Of a DNA stretch of 64,000 bases, positions 44,954 through 52,909 are shown in pieces. Below the pieces are notes generated by a model that was not told where the DNA came from, did not search any database, and saw only the letters and a program-made list of their open reading frames with translations. A program made the position numbers and the translations under genes. This stretch comes from JANSWP01 sp041941305. Lineage in GTDB: Bacteria > Bacteroidota > Bacteroidia > Chitinophagales > Saprospiraceae. The stretch covers positions 1 through 64,000 of the forward strand of contig JBGTQJ010000001.1 of assembly GCA_041941305.1 (NCBI GenBank), given 5' to 3'. Positions within the stretch are counted from its first letter, which is position 1. Each line of letters begins with the position of its first letter.

Positions 44954-45079
44954 TCACCAAAATTGACCTCTACTAATTTTGTTATTCTTCTTAATCTCTC
45001 TTGCTGTGTACCACAAAGCCCAAATAGCTCCAATTCCTGCTAAAATAGTAGCTATATCTGCAAAATTTGTTAAGGTCAT
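44954..45079 (-). pseudogene. Severed N-terminal membrane segment of the nucleotidyltransferase gene
   Basis: Starting MTLTNFADIATILAGIGAIW, 41 codons encode one transmembrane helix and a basic stop-transfer stretch, then hit TGA. Reading through gives GQFW-x-ELEKMFAKHDE, continuous with the downstream protein and in the same frame. A single-codon change (for example TTG to TGA) explains the break. An ATG at 45088 would add three residues. Confidence 0.65.
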
Positions 45080-45113
45080 TAGTAGCATCTTGCAAGAATT
45101 TAGGTTTGTAGTA

Positions 45114-46373
45114 TCACCTTATCTTCAAAGTCAAAATCGTAAACACTGCCAACAAAATCCCGACGATCCAAAACCGCGTCACAATCTTGGGCTCTGACAT
45201 CCCCAATTTTTGATAATGATGATGCAATGGAGACATTAGAAAAATGCGTCGTCCCTCCCCATATTTCTTTTTGGTGTATTTGAAATATCCTACTTGTAGC
45301 ATAACAGATAAATTTTCTACGACGAAAATGCCACAGAGGATGGGGATCAATAACTCTTTTCGAATCAAAATCGCCATCGCTGCAATGATTCCTCCAAGGG
45401 TCAAACTGCCTGTATCTCCCATGAATATTTGAGCAGGAAAGGCATTGTACCATAGAAATCCGATGCATGCACCCAGGAAACATGCCGAGAAAATTACCAA
45501 TTCACCAGCCCCTGGAATGTGCAGAATATTCAAATACTCAGATGCAATTACATTCCCGGAAACATAGGCAAGCACCATGAGTGTAACACCGATGATTGCA
45601 GAAACGCCGGTTGCCAAGCCATCTATTCCATCTGTCAAATTGGCTGCATTGGAAACTGCAGTAACTACAATAATGACCAATGGCACGAAGATAATCCAGA
45701 CGAATTTCATGGCATTATCACCAAGAAACCAAAGTAATTGGCAATAATCCAGGCGATTGCCCTTTAGAAATGGTACATCCGTCAAAGCAGATTTCACATA
45801 AGCTATTTCTGTCACCACTCCCCCTTTGGCATCTTCTACCTCTATGATTTCCACAATTCGGTAACCCATTTCATCAGCACTTTCTTTATCCATTCTTACA
45901 ACCACATCGTCACTAGCCAACATTGTCAAAGCGACAATTAATCCAAGCACCACCTGGCCAAGTATTTTAAATTTTCCACTTAGCCCTTTCTTGTTTTTTC
46001 TGAAGACTTTGATATAGTCGTCAATAAAACCGATGATGCCCATCCAGGTTGTCGCCAGCAGCATGAGTAGAATGTAGATATTCTCTAAATCCGCTACCAA
46101 CAAGCAAGGAATAACAATTGCCATTATGATGATAACACCGCCCATTGTCGGTGTCCCTTCTTTCTCTTTTTGTCCTTCCAGTCCCAGGTCTCTAATTGTT
46201 TCCCCTATTTGAAGTCGTTTCAAAAATTTGATAATTCGGCCTCCAAATAACAAGCTGATTATCAAGGAAATAATTATTGCCACTCCTGCACGGAAGGTGA
46301 TATATTGCCAGAGTCCCAATCCTGGCAAATTAATTCCGATTTCTTCAAGCCACTTAAAAAGTTGGTATAGCAT
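45114..46373 (-). CDS. mraY: Phospho-N-acetylmuramoyl-pentapeptide transferase
   Basis: 419 residues, about ten membrane helices. Conserved parts are GTPTMGGVIII, GFIDDYIKVF (Asp pair), NLTDGIDGLA and FMGDTGSLTLGGI (Mg2+ and nucleotide site), and the C-terminal SPLHHHYQKLG. It transfers phospho-MurNAc-pentapeptide to undecaprenyl phosphate, making lipid I. It is about 60 residues longer than the enterobacterial enzyme because of a periplasmic insertion (about 150-200), as is common in Bacteroidota. Confidence 0.96.
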   Translation of the reverse strand: MLYQLFKWLEEIGINLPGLGLWQYITFRAGVAIIISLIISLLFGGRIIKFLKRLQIGETIRDLGLEGQKEKEGTPTMGGVIIIMAIVIPCLLVADLENIYILLMLLATTWMGIIGFIDDYIKVFRKNKKGLSGKFKILGQVVLGLIVALTMLASDDVVVRMDKESADEMGYRIVEIIEVEDAKGGVVTEIAYVKSALTDVPFLKGNRLDYCQLLWFLGDNAMKFVWIIFVPLVIIVVTAVSNAANLTDGIDGLATGVSAIIGVTLMVLAYVSGNVIASEYLNILHIPGAGELVIFSACFLGACIGFLWYNAFPAQIFMGDTGSLTLGGIIAAMAILIRKELLIPILCGIFVVENLSVMLQVGYFKYTKKKYGEGRRIFLMSPLHHHYQKLGMSEPKIVTRFWIVGILLAVFTILTLKIR

Positions 46374-46723
46374 GTTTGTAATTTACGATTTGTGATTTTT
46401 CCCAAAAGAAATCCTTTGGAAGGATTTGCGAAATTAATGCGCAAATGTATTCAAAATCGCAAGTGTTCGTGTTTGTATCTCTGTTTTGTTTAAGTGTTTC
46501 CTGTGGGTTATTATTCGTGAAATTTTAAGCTGAACTGCAGAACACAGCAGGCGGGGACGATAAATCGCCTGATTCCCTATCCTACTGATGTATCTGCAAT
46601 CAATCTAAGAATGATTTTTCGACAGATATTCAGTCCCTCCACTGTCACTGTCTAAAAAAGGAAACGGTTGTATTCTTATGAAATACGATTTTAATGATAA
46701 ATGATGAATGATAAATCAATTCA
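46374..46723. other. Intergenic region between mraY and murE with a fold-back repeat
   Basis: No gene is seen. The right end has an AT-rich palindrome built of ATGATGAAT units (46693-46744) that overlaps the last codons of murE. A CCTTTGG micro-palindrome lies near 46410. murF, often found here in other phyla, is absent. Confidence 0.5.
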
Positions 46724-48184
46724 TCATTCATCATTCATCATTCTAATAAGTTCTTCTTTATCATCAAAATGGAACCGTTCGCCGTTGATCTCCTGATATT
46801 TTTCGTGCCCTTTTCCGGCTACTAAAATGATGTCACCAGTTTGGGCAATTTTATATGCTGTCTTTATCGCTTGTCTTCGATTGGTAATTGAGAGTGTTTT
46901 TTGAGTTGCATAAGCTGGTATACCTTTTTCCATTTCGCTGATAATGCTTTCAGGATTTTCAGTCCTTGGGTTATCTGAAGTTAAAATGACCTGATCACTG
47001 TAGTCACAAGCAACTTTACACATTTTGGGGCGTTTGGTTTTATCTCGATCACCGCCACAACCAACAACTGTTAATATTTGAGCATTTCCTTCCCTCAATT
47101 TGTGAATGGTTTGCAGAACCTTTTCAAGGGCATCGGGGGTATGGGCATAATCCACAATTCCGATAATATTTCTTTTCTGATCTACGACCTGGTCAAAGCG
47201 GCCTTCGGCAGCTTTCAAATGACTCAATGCCGTTAAAACCTCCATTTTTTCCTGACCCAGTAAAACAGCCGTCGCATAAGCTGTGAGTAAATTGTAGGCA
47301 TTGAATTCTCCTATCAATCTGGCATAGAAATCTGCTCCATCCAAATCCATGTGTAAGCCTGTCAGGAGGTTTTCCAGGATTTTGGCTTTGAATTCCGCAG
47401 GTTTTCGCAAGGCATAGCGATATTTCTTTGCGCTTGTATTTTGAAGCATGACTGAACCTCGCTTATCATCCAGATTGGTCAAGGCAAAAGCTGATTTCGG
47501 TAAATTGTCAAAGAACTGTTTCTTAGCCTCAATGTAGGCCTTAAAGGTTTTGTGATAATCCAAATGATCATGAGAGATATTGGTAAAAATTCCGCCTGCA
47601 AAATGCAGACCTGCGATTCGCCTTTGATGAACGGCGTGCGAGCTTACTTCCATAAAGGCGTAATCGCATCCTGCTGTAACCATCTCTCGTATCAGTAAGT
47701 TAGTGGAAAGTGCATCTGGCGTCGTGTGTGTAGCCGGCACAGTTGCCTTTCCTATTTTGTTTTCAATTGTTGATATCAGGCCAACTTTATAGCCTAAATT
47801 TGAAAACAACTCATATAATAATGTTGTGGTAGTTGTCTTTCCATTGGTGCCTGTAATCCCTATTAATTGGAGCGCTTTAGAGGGCTTTCCAAAATAATTT
47901 GAAGCCATCATTCCCAAAGCCTCACTGCTATTTGCAACCTGAACATAAGTCACCCCTTCTTTCAATGCGTCAGGTAAATCTTCACAGACGATTGCTACTG
48001 CACCTTTGTCAATAGCCTTTGAAATAAAGAGATGACCGTCGGTAGTGAAGCCCTTTACAGCGATAAACAAATCACTTTCGCCTATGTCCCTACTGTCAAA
48101 AGTAATTTGCCGGATCTTCACAGTTCCCTCCCCGACGGTCATACTCACGTTAACATCCTCTAGTATATTTGCTAAAGTTTTCAA
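46724..48184 (-). CDS. murE: UDP-MurNAc-L-Ala-D-Glu--2,6-diaminopimelate ligase
   Basis: 486 residues. IGITGTNGKTTTTTLLYEL is the ATP loop, ATHTTPDALSTNLL and EVSSHAVHQRRI bind the UDP substrate, and SDNPRTENPESI contains the DNPR motif that selects meso-diaminopimelate, so the wall is of the DAP type. It acts in the cytoplasm on the third residue of the stem peptide. The last codons lie in an ATGATGAAT repeat. Confidence 0.96.
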   Translation of the reverse strand: MKTLANILEDVNVSMTVGEGTVKIRQITFDSRDIGESDLFIAVKGFTTDGHLFISKAIDKGAVAIVCEDLPDALKEGVTYVQVANSSEALGMMASNYFGKPSKALQLIGITGTNGKTTTTTLLYELFSNLGYKVGLISTIENKIGKATVPATHTTPDALSTNLLIREMVTAGCDYAFMEVSSHAVHQRRIAGLHFAGGIFTNISHDHLDYHKTFKAYIEAKKQFFDNLPKSAFALTNLDDKRGSVMLQNTSAKKYRYALRKPAEFKAKILENLLTGLHMDLDGADFYARLIGEFNAYNLLTAYATAVLLGQEKMEVLTALSHLKAAEGRFDQVVDQKRNIIGIVDYAHTPDALEKVLQTIHKLREGNAQILTVVGCGGDRDKTKRPKMCKVACDYSDQVILTSDNPRTENPESIISEMEKGIPAYATQKTLSITNRRQAIKTAYKIAQTGDIILVAGKGHEKYQEINGERFHFDDKEELIRMMNDE

Positions 48185-48488
48185 TTGCTCTTTTTGTATA
48201 GTCTGGTTGAGCAGTTACATACACTTCTTTTGCAGCTTTCCAACATTGACTCTTAAAGATTCCATACACCCAAAAGGGATTATTTTTGGTGGCGATCAAC
48301 AGAAAACCATTGATCCCCTCCTTACTGATAGCTAGTCATAAATAATAAGTCAAATACTGGTTATCACTACTCAAAGTGATACATAGTGTCTATAGTGTGA
48401 ACGGGGGCTTTTAATGAAAGAATGAAAAATGAAAGAATGAATTATTTTAATTCATTCTTTCATTTTTCATTCTTAATTCCTTCATTAA
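48185..48488. other. Intergenic region between murE and ftsI with a 24-bp perfect palindrome
   Basis: GAATGAAAAATGAAAGAATGAATT type sequence (48420-48443) is exactly inverted at 48449-48472 around ATTTT. AT-rich and made of 7-8-base GAATGAAA units, it lies just after the ftsI stop and resembles the repeat after murE. No gene is seen in the rest. Confidence 0.55.
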
Positions 48489-50624
48489 CTACCCTAATCT
48501 TATTCGAATAATTTGCCCATGCACCGTTGTGCCTGGTTTTATGGATTGTTGTTTCACTCTCCCAAAGCCTTTTGTCTCTACTTTCAATCCTAGGTTTTCA
48601 AGAATATACAGGGCATCCCGAAGTCCCATGCCTACAACATTGGGAACTCTTTCTTCAGGAAGTGTTCGTTTGTACAATTTCAAAGAATCTGACTCAGAAG
48701 CCCGAATTACAGACCAATCACTTGGTGAACGATTTTCAAATGGCACTTCCAGGTAACTCAATATCGTTTGAAAATCCTGTCTATGCCCGACATCGTAATC
48801 TGGCAATTGTCTTTTGGCTAAAATGGGTTTTGCCTCATCATTTAGGGATGGGAACAAATCCACCTTGGTCGCAAAAGTTTTATCCGCAATTTTTTTAAAA
48901 ACAGGCAACGCTACTTCTCCTCCATAATACCCTCCTTTTTGTGGTTCACTGATGACCACGATACAGGAATATTTTGGATTATCTGCTGGGAAGTATCCAG
49001 CGAAAGAAGCTTGATAGCCACCAACTAAAGTTCTGTTTTCCAGCTTCTTATAATCTTTTTGAGCAGTCCCTGTTTTTCCGGCGAAATAATATCGGTCAGA
49101 TTTATATTTCCTTGCAGTTCCGTTTTCAACTACCCCTTCGAGTAATTCCTGAACTTGGCTTATTGTATTTTTTGAAGCTATTCTTCCTTTGATTTGAACA
49201 GCGGGGAATTTCTTAATCGTTTCCCCATATTGTTGAATTTCTTTGACTAATTGAGGTTTCATCATTTTGCCACCATTGGCAACGGCATTATAGAAGGTCA
49301 ACAATTGTAGTGGTGTAACGGTCACCTCATAACCAATGCTCATCCAGGGAAGTGTGGTACCACTCCAGTCATCTTCTTCGCTATAAGCTTCCTTTACATA
49401 AGGTTTGGGTTCACCATGAATTTCAATTCCGGTCTTGAGGTTTAAATGAAACTGTTTGAGTCGCTTGATAAACTGCTCCCCTTTTCCAGTCAAACCATAA
49501 TTCTCATGTACCATTTTGGCTATGCCAACATTAGAGGACAATTCAAACGCTCTTCGAACAGTCGTTGTATCCAATCCATGTGCGACCGCATCCACCAGCT
49601 CTTCTTCATAAAATTGAGATACACCGCCTTCCAAATCAATTGAGTCTTCCAAACCAACCAATTCATCTTCCAATAGCGCCATCATGGCTGCCAATTTGTA
49701 GGTGGAACCTGGTTCTGTCGCTGAGCCAATTGCGTTATTGTAGGTCTCCCAATATTTTCCATTTTTTCGCCTACCGACATTTGCAATAGCCCTTATTGCT
49801 CCGGTTTCAACTTCCATCAGTACGGCTGCACCATTTTTAGCCTGATGTCTCAACATTGCCTCCAATAGGGCGTTTTCAGTAATATCCTGAAGATTGATAT
49901 CAATGGTTGTAACGATATCCAATCCTGGTTTAGGTTCTATTTTTGCCAGGTCTTCTACTGGCATCCAGTGCCCTTGCCCAACGCGATACATTACCTGTGT
50001 TCCTGCTTCTCCTTTAAGATAATCGTTGAAATAGCCCTCCAAACCGATGTATGAAGAATCTCCATCAACTTCCCGAACATAACCAATACTTCTATCAGCC
50101 AACAATCCAAAAGGAGTTTCCCTTTCGTATCGCTGTCTGGCGATAAATCCCCCTTCAAACTGCCCCAGGTTGAACAGCGGAAAGCTTTGAATCAACTCTT
50201 TTTCAGCCAAGGATGCTCCTTTTTTTAAAGGAATGTATTGAATGCTATCTGCCCTGGCTTGTGTCAGCTTGCGATGCCAACCTCCAGGGGTTAGGTCTGA
50301 ATTCACAAAAGTCGCAAGGCAAAAAGCCAAACTATCAATATTTGCTTCCCAATCTTCCGCCTTCATACCAGAAGAAACCGGGTCAAATCCTATGTCAAAG
50401 AACGGTAATGAAGTTGCCAGCAAGTCACCATTTTCAGTCAGGATGTTTCCTCTTTCTGCCTCAACACTCACATATCTTCTATGTTCATCATTTCCCTGAC
50501 TTCTCCAATCATCTCCTTCCAGTATCGATATTTGCACCGCCCTTCCGAAAATCACTAGTGCCACCAGTACAATCAGGAAGAGTACAATATAAACTCGAAC
50601 CAGCACTTCATTTTTTATGGTCAT
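48489..50624 (-). CDS. ftsI: Septal penicillin-binding protein FtsI (PBP3-type) with PASTA
   Basis: 711 residues from ATG 50624; the upstream in-frame codons overlap ftsL. One N-terminal membrane helix (about 10-28) is followed by a dimerisation domain with RGNILTENGDLLATSLP. The transpeptidase domain has the active Ser in PGSTYKLAAM, SSNVGIAK (SxN) and KTGTAQKD (KTG). A C-terminal PASTA domain (about 645-711, VPNVVGMGLRDALYILENL) ends the protein. It cross-links septal peptidoglycan together with FtsW. Confidence 0.95.
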   Translation of the reverse strand: MTIKNEVLVRVYIVLFLIVLVALVIFGRAVQISILEGDDWRSQGNDEHRRYVSVEAERGNILTENGDLLATSLPFFDIGFDPVSSGMKAEDWEANIDSLAFCLATFVNSDLTPGGWHRKLTQARADSIQYIPLKKGASLAEKELIQSFPLFNLGQFEGGFIARQRYERETPFGLLADRSIGYVREVDGDSSYIGLEGYFNDYLKGEAGTQVMYRVGQGHWMPVEDLAKIEPKPGLDIVTTIDINLQDITENALLEAMLRHQAKNGAAVLMEVETGAIRAIANVGRRKNGKYWETYNNAIGSATEPGSTYKLAAMMALLEDELVGLEDSIDLEGGVSQFYEEELVDAVAHGLDTTTVRRAFELSSNVGIAKMVHENYGLTGKGEQFIKRLKQFHLNLKTGIEIHGEPKPYVKEAYSEEDDWSGTTLPWMSIGYEVTVTPLQLLTFYNAVANGGKMMKPQLVKEIQQYGETIKKFPAVQIKGRIASKNTISQVQELLEGVVENGTARKYKSDRYYFAGKTGTAQKDYKKLENRTLVGGYQASFAGYFPADNPKYSCIVVISEPQKGGYYGGEVALPVFKKIADKTFATKVDLFPSLNDEAKPILAKRQLPDYDVGHRQDFQTILSYLEVPFENRSPSDWSVIRASESDSLKLYKRTLPEERVPNVVGMGLRDALYILENLGLKVETKGFGRVKQQSIKPGTTVHGQIIRIRLG

Positions 50625-50625
50625 G

Positions 50626-50943
50626 TTATTCCACAACTATTTTCTTGGGTTTCCAGGCAGACTTCTTCAATCCACTCTCCTGTACACTCTCCCCTACCTC
50701 AGACAACTTGCTTTTTGTCATCAATTCCGATTGAAGGGCATTGTATTCTCGCCTCAATTCTTTCACCTCTTTTTGTAAATCCTGAATGCCCCTAACCTGT
50801 CGTTCCGCTAGATGCGCATTGGCGATATAGATGGTTGCTAAAAAACCCAGGAAAAGCACGAAGGGTAGGTTGTGGAGAATCCAGCGTGCACTTAGATTCC
50901 CCAGGGCCAAGGTAGTACCCGGTGATTTTTGTTTTTTAGCCAT
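50626..50943 (-). CDS. ftsL: FtsL-like division protein
   Basis: 105 residues: basic cytoplasmic start (AKKQKSPG), one transmembrane helix (LPFVLFLGFLATIYIA), then a coiled coil (QDLQKEVKELRREYNALQSE). This topology and the position between rsmH and ftsI identify it, since sequence conservation is low in the family. It forms a complex with FtsQ and a DivIC/FtsB-type partner and activates FtsW-FtsI. The stop is 1 base before the ftsI start, indicating coupling. Confidence 0.85.
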   Translation of the reverse strand: MAKKQKSPGTTLALGNLSARWILHNLPFVLFLGFLATIYIANAHLAERQVRGIQDLQKEVKELRREYNALQSELMTKSKLSEVGESVQESGLKKSAWKPKKIVVE

Positions 50944-51009
50944 CTTTTTAAGTATGCAGTATGCAGTTGGTAGTTGGCAGTGTATGAAAATCTACATACT
51001 GGTCACTGC

Positions 51010-51906
51010 CTACTGAACACTGCCTACTCGCAATTTTGCGCTTCTTGCTCTTGGATTTTGCCGAACTTCTTCCGTTGAAGGGATAATCGGCTTTTTATTT
51101 ATCAATCGAAACGGTCGGTGTATATGACCGTAATCGTTTTTAATAACTTGCCCGGCGACATTGCCTGTTTTCAAAAAATTCTTTACCAGCCGGTCTTCAA
51201 TTGAGTGATATGAAATGATGACCAGCCTGCCGCCTGTATTTAAAATATCTAAACCATCTTCCAAAAATGTTTTCAAAGCGCCTATTTCATCATTGACTTC
51301 AATGCGCAGTGCCTGGAAAACTTGTGCGAGGTAACGATTTCTTTGTCCTCGAATCAAAGGTTCGATAACATTCAGAAAATCTCCAATGGTTTGAATTTTC
51401 CTGGCGGATCGTTCCTGTACAATTCGTTCTGCCAAAGATTTCGAATTTCTAACCTCGCCATATTCACTGAAGACCCTTTGCAGTTCTGACACATTATAAG
51501 TAGTAATGATGTCGTTTGCCTTTTTTGGATCCTCCTGATTCATTCTCATGTCCAATTCCGCTTCGAAGCGAAAGGAGAAACCTCGCTTGGCTTCATCCAA
51601 TTGATGAGAGGAAACTCCTAAATCTGCCAGAATGCCATCTACTTTTCGCAGGCCATGCAGCTTCAGAAATCGCTTCATAAACCGAAAATTGTGATGGTTG
51701 AAAATGAAGCGTTCATCCTCCAATAAATTTTTCAAAGCATCTTCATCCTGATCAAAAGCTAAAAGTTGCCCTTCTTTTCCCAATTCATTCAAAATCAACT
51801 GGCTATGCCCGCCACCACCAAAAGTTGCATCAATGTATATGCCTGCTGGTTTTATGGCTAAGCCTTCAATACATTCCTTTGCCAGAACAGGATTATGATA
51901 ACTCAT
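51010..51906 (-). CDS. rsmH: 16S rRNA (cytosine-1402-N4) methyltransferase
   Basis: 298 residues. It starts MSYHNPVLAKECIEGL, with the SAM-binding motif YIDATFGGGGHSQLIL, and continues with GILADLGVSSHQLD, RGFSFRFEAELDMRMN and the C-terminal ISYHSIEDRLVKNFL. It methylates C1402 in the ribosomal P-site. It overlaps mraZ by 14 bases, as in most dcw clusters. A 66-base gap with heptamer repeats separates it from ftsL. Confidence 0.96.
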   Translation of the reverse strand: MSYHNPVLAKECIEGLAIKPAGIYIDATFGGGGHSQLILNELGKEGQLLAFDQDEDALKNLLEDERFIFNHHNFRFMKRFLKLHGLRKVDGILADLGVSSHQLDEAKRGFSFRFEAELDMRMNQEDPKKANDIITTYNVSELQRVFSEYGEVRNSKSLAERIVQERSARKIQTIGDFLNVIEPLIRGQRNRYLAQVFQALRIEVNDEIGALKTFLEDGLDILNTGGRLVIISYHSIEDRLVKNFLKTGNVAGQVIKNDYGHIHRPFRLINKKPIIPSTEEVRQNPRARSAKLRVGSVQ

Positions 51907-52363
51907 TCGTTATCTTCTTTTTATTACCCAATACAGATTGAGCGAGCTTGCCGAAATCTTCAGGTTCATCTTCCAACATCGCATCCCATTGATCTTTCGC
52001 CCACACCTCTACCCTGTCATTCACAGCCGAAAGCACGACTTCATTCCCAATTTCTGCCCATTCGAGCAAGGTCTTTGGCATATTGAGTCGTTCAGCGCTA
52101 TCTGGGGTTACCGTAGTGGCACCCCGATAGAAATAGCGTCTGAACTTTCGACTTTTCTCATCGTATTGGCTGAGTTCATTGATTTCAACAGTAATCGCTT
52201 CCCAAATTTTTTCGGGATACATCACCAAACACTTTTCAAAACCTCTGTTGATTACAAAGGTGTGTGAATCGCCTTCTTCAAAATGATTCATCAAAGCACT
52301 GGGCAAACGCATCCGGCCTTTAGCGTCTATTTTACATGCATATTCCCCAAGTAATTGCTTCAT
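51893..52363 (-). CDS. mraZ: Transcriptional regulator MraZ
   Basis: 156 residues from ATG 52363 (MKQLLGEYACKIDAKGRMRLP). The longer frame to 52390 is not conserved. Two SpoVT/AbrB-like halves have KIDAKGRMRLP and a degenerate second repeat (TVTPDSAERLNMPKTL). MraZ binds direct TGGGN repeats in front of its own gene and controls the cluster. Matching boxes are present upstream at 52520-52546. It is the first gene of the dcw cluster. Confidence 0.95.
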   Translation of the reverse strand: MKQLLGEYACKIDAKGRMRLPSALMNHFEEGDSHTFVINRGFEKCLVMYPEKIWEAITVEINELSQYDEKSRKFRRYFYRGATTVTPDSAERLNMPKTLLEWAEIGNEVVLSAVNDRVEVWAKDQWDAMLEDEPEDFGKLAQSVLGNKKKITNELS

Positions 52364-52519
52364 TTTGAAAAAGTGGGCGGGCAAAATCACTTGCTTTTTG
52401 GCTTTTCACTTTGCCCATCATTTCATTTGGAATGCTGTCCGTTAACTGCCTACTCTTTTCTGCTAACAGGATACAGCTTTCCCGTTCGTGGTTCAAATCT
52501 ACTACTTATAGATCAATCT

Positions 52520-52546
52520 TACCACTTTTTCCCACAAAAAAACCCA
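52520..52546 (-). promoter_or_regulatory. Probable MraZ operator upstream of mraZ
   Basis: On the minus strand: TGGGT, 7 bases, TGGGA, 5 bases, TGGTA, fitting the TGGGN-N5 repeat type bound by MraZ in other bacteria, about 160 bases before the mraZ start. This supports autoregulation. Binding is inferred by analogy. Confidence 0.6.
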
Positions 52547-52665
52547 AAAAAACATAAATATTTTTCTTCACATTGTAAAAATCAATTATTTGTAATCATA
52601 TAAATTACAATAGTTGAAATGATTTGAAAACATTTAGGTGATTTATTGTAATATGTAAGGTGAAA

Positions 52666-52694
52666 TGGTGGAATATGGGTGGGAAAAAGTGGGA
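52666..52694 (+). promoter_or_regulatory. Second TGGGN-box cluster, opposite orientation
   Basis: On the plus strand: TGGTG-GAATA-TGGGT (52666-52680) and TGGGA-AAAAG-TGGGA (52680-52694), with 10-base periodicity. It lies 120 bases beyond the first cluster and points the other way. It could extend MraZ control or form a looping pair. The rest of 52364-52909 has no gene. A CCTTTGG micro-palindrome is at 52826-52845. Confidence 0.5.
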
Positions 52695-52909
52695 AGGAGG
52701 TTCACATTTTCCTATTATGGAAAGAGAAATGTTGATTCGAAATGGGAAATTTTAAGGATTGAATATTAATTTATTCGGATTATTCATTTCGCAATTTAAA
52801 TCAAAGACCGTTATTTGAAGTTTCCTTCGAGGGAGTCCTTTGGACGAATTTCAAATGCTTATTGCGCTTGTCTTCGACACGAATTAATGAAACAGTTGGA
52901 AGGATTTGA

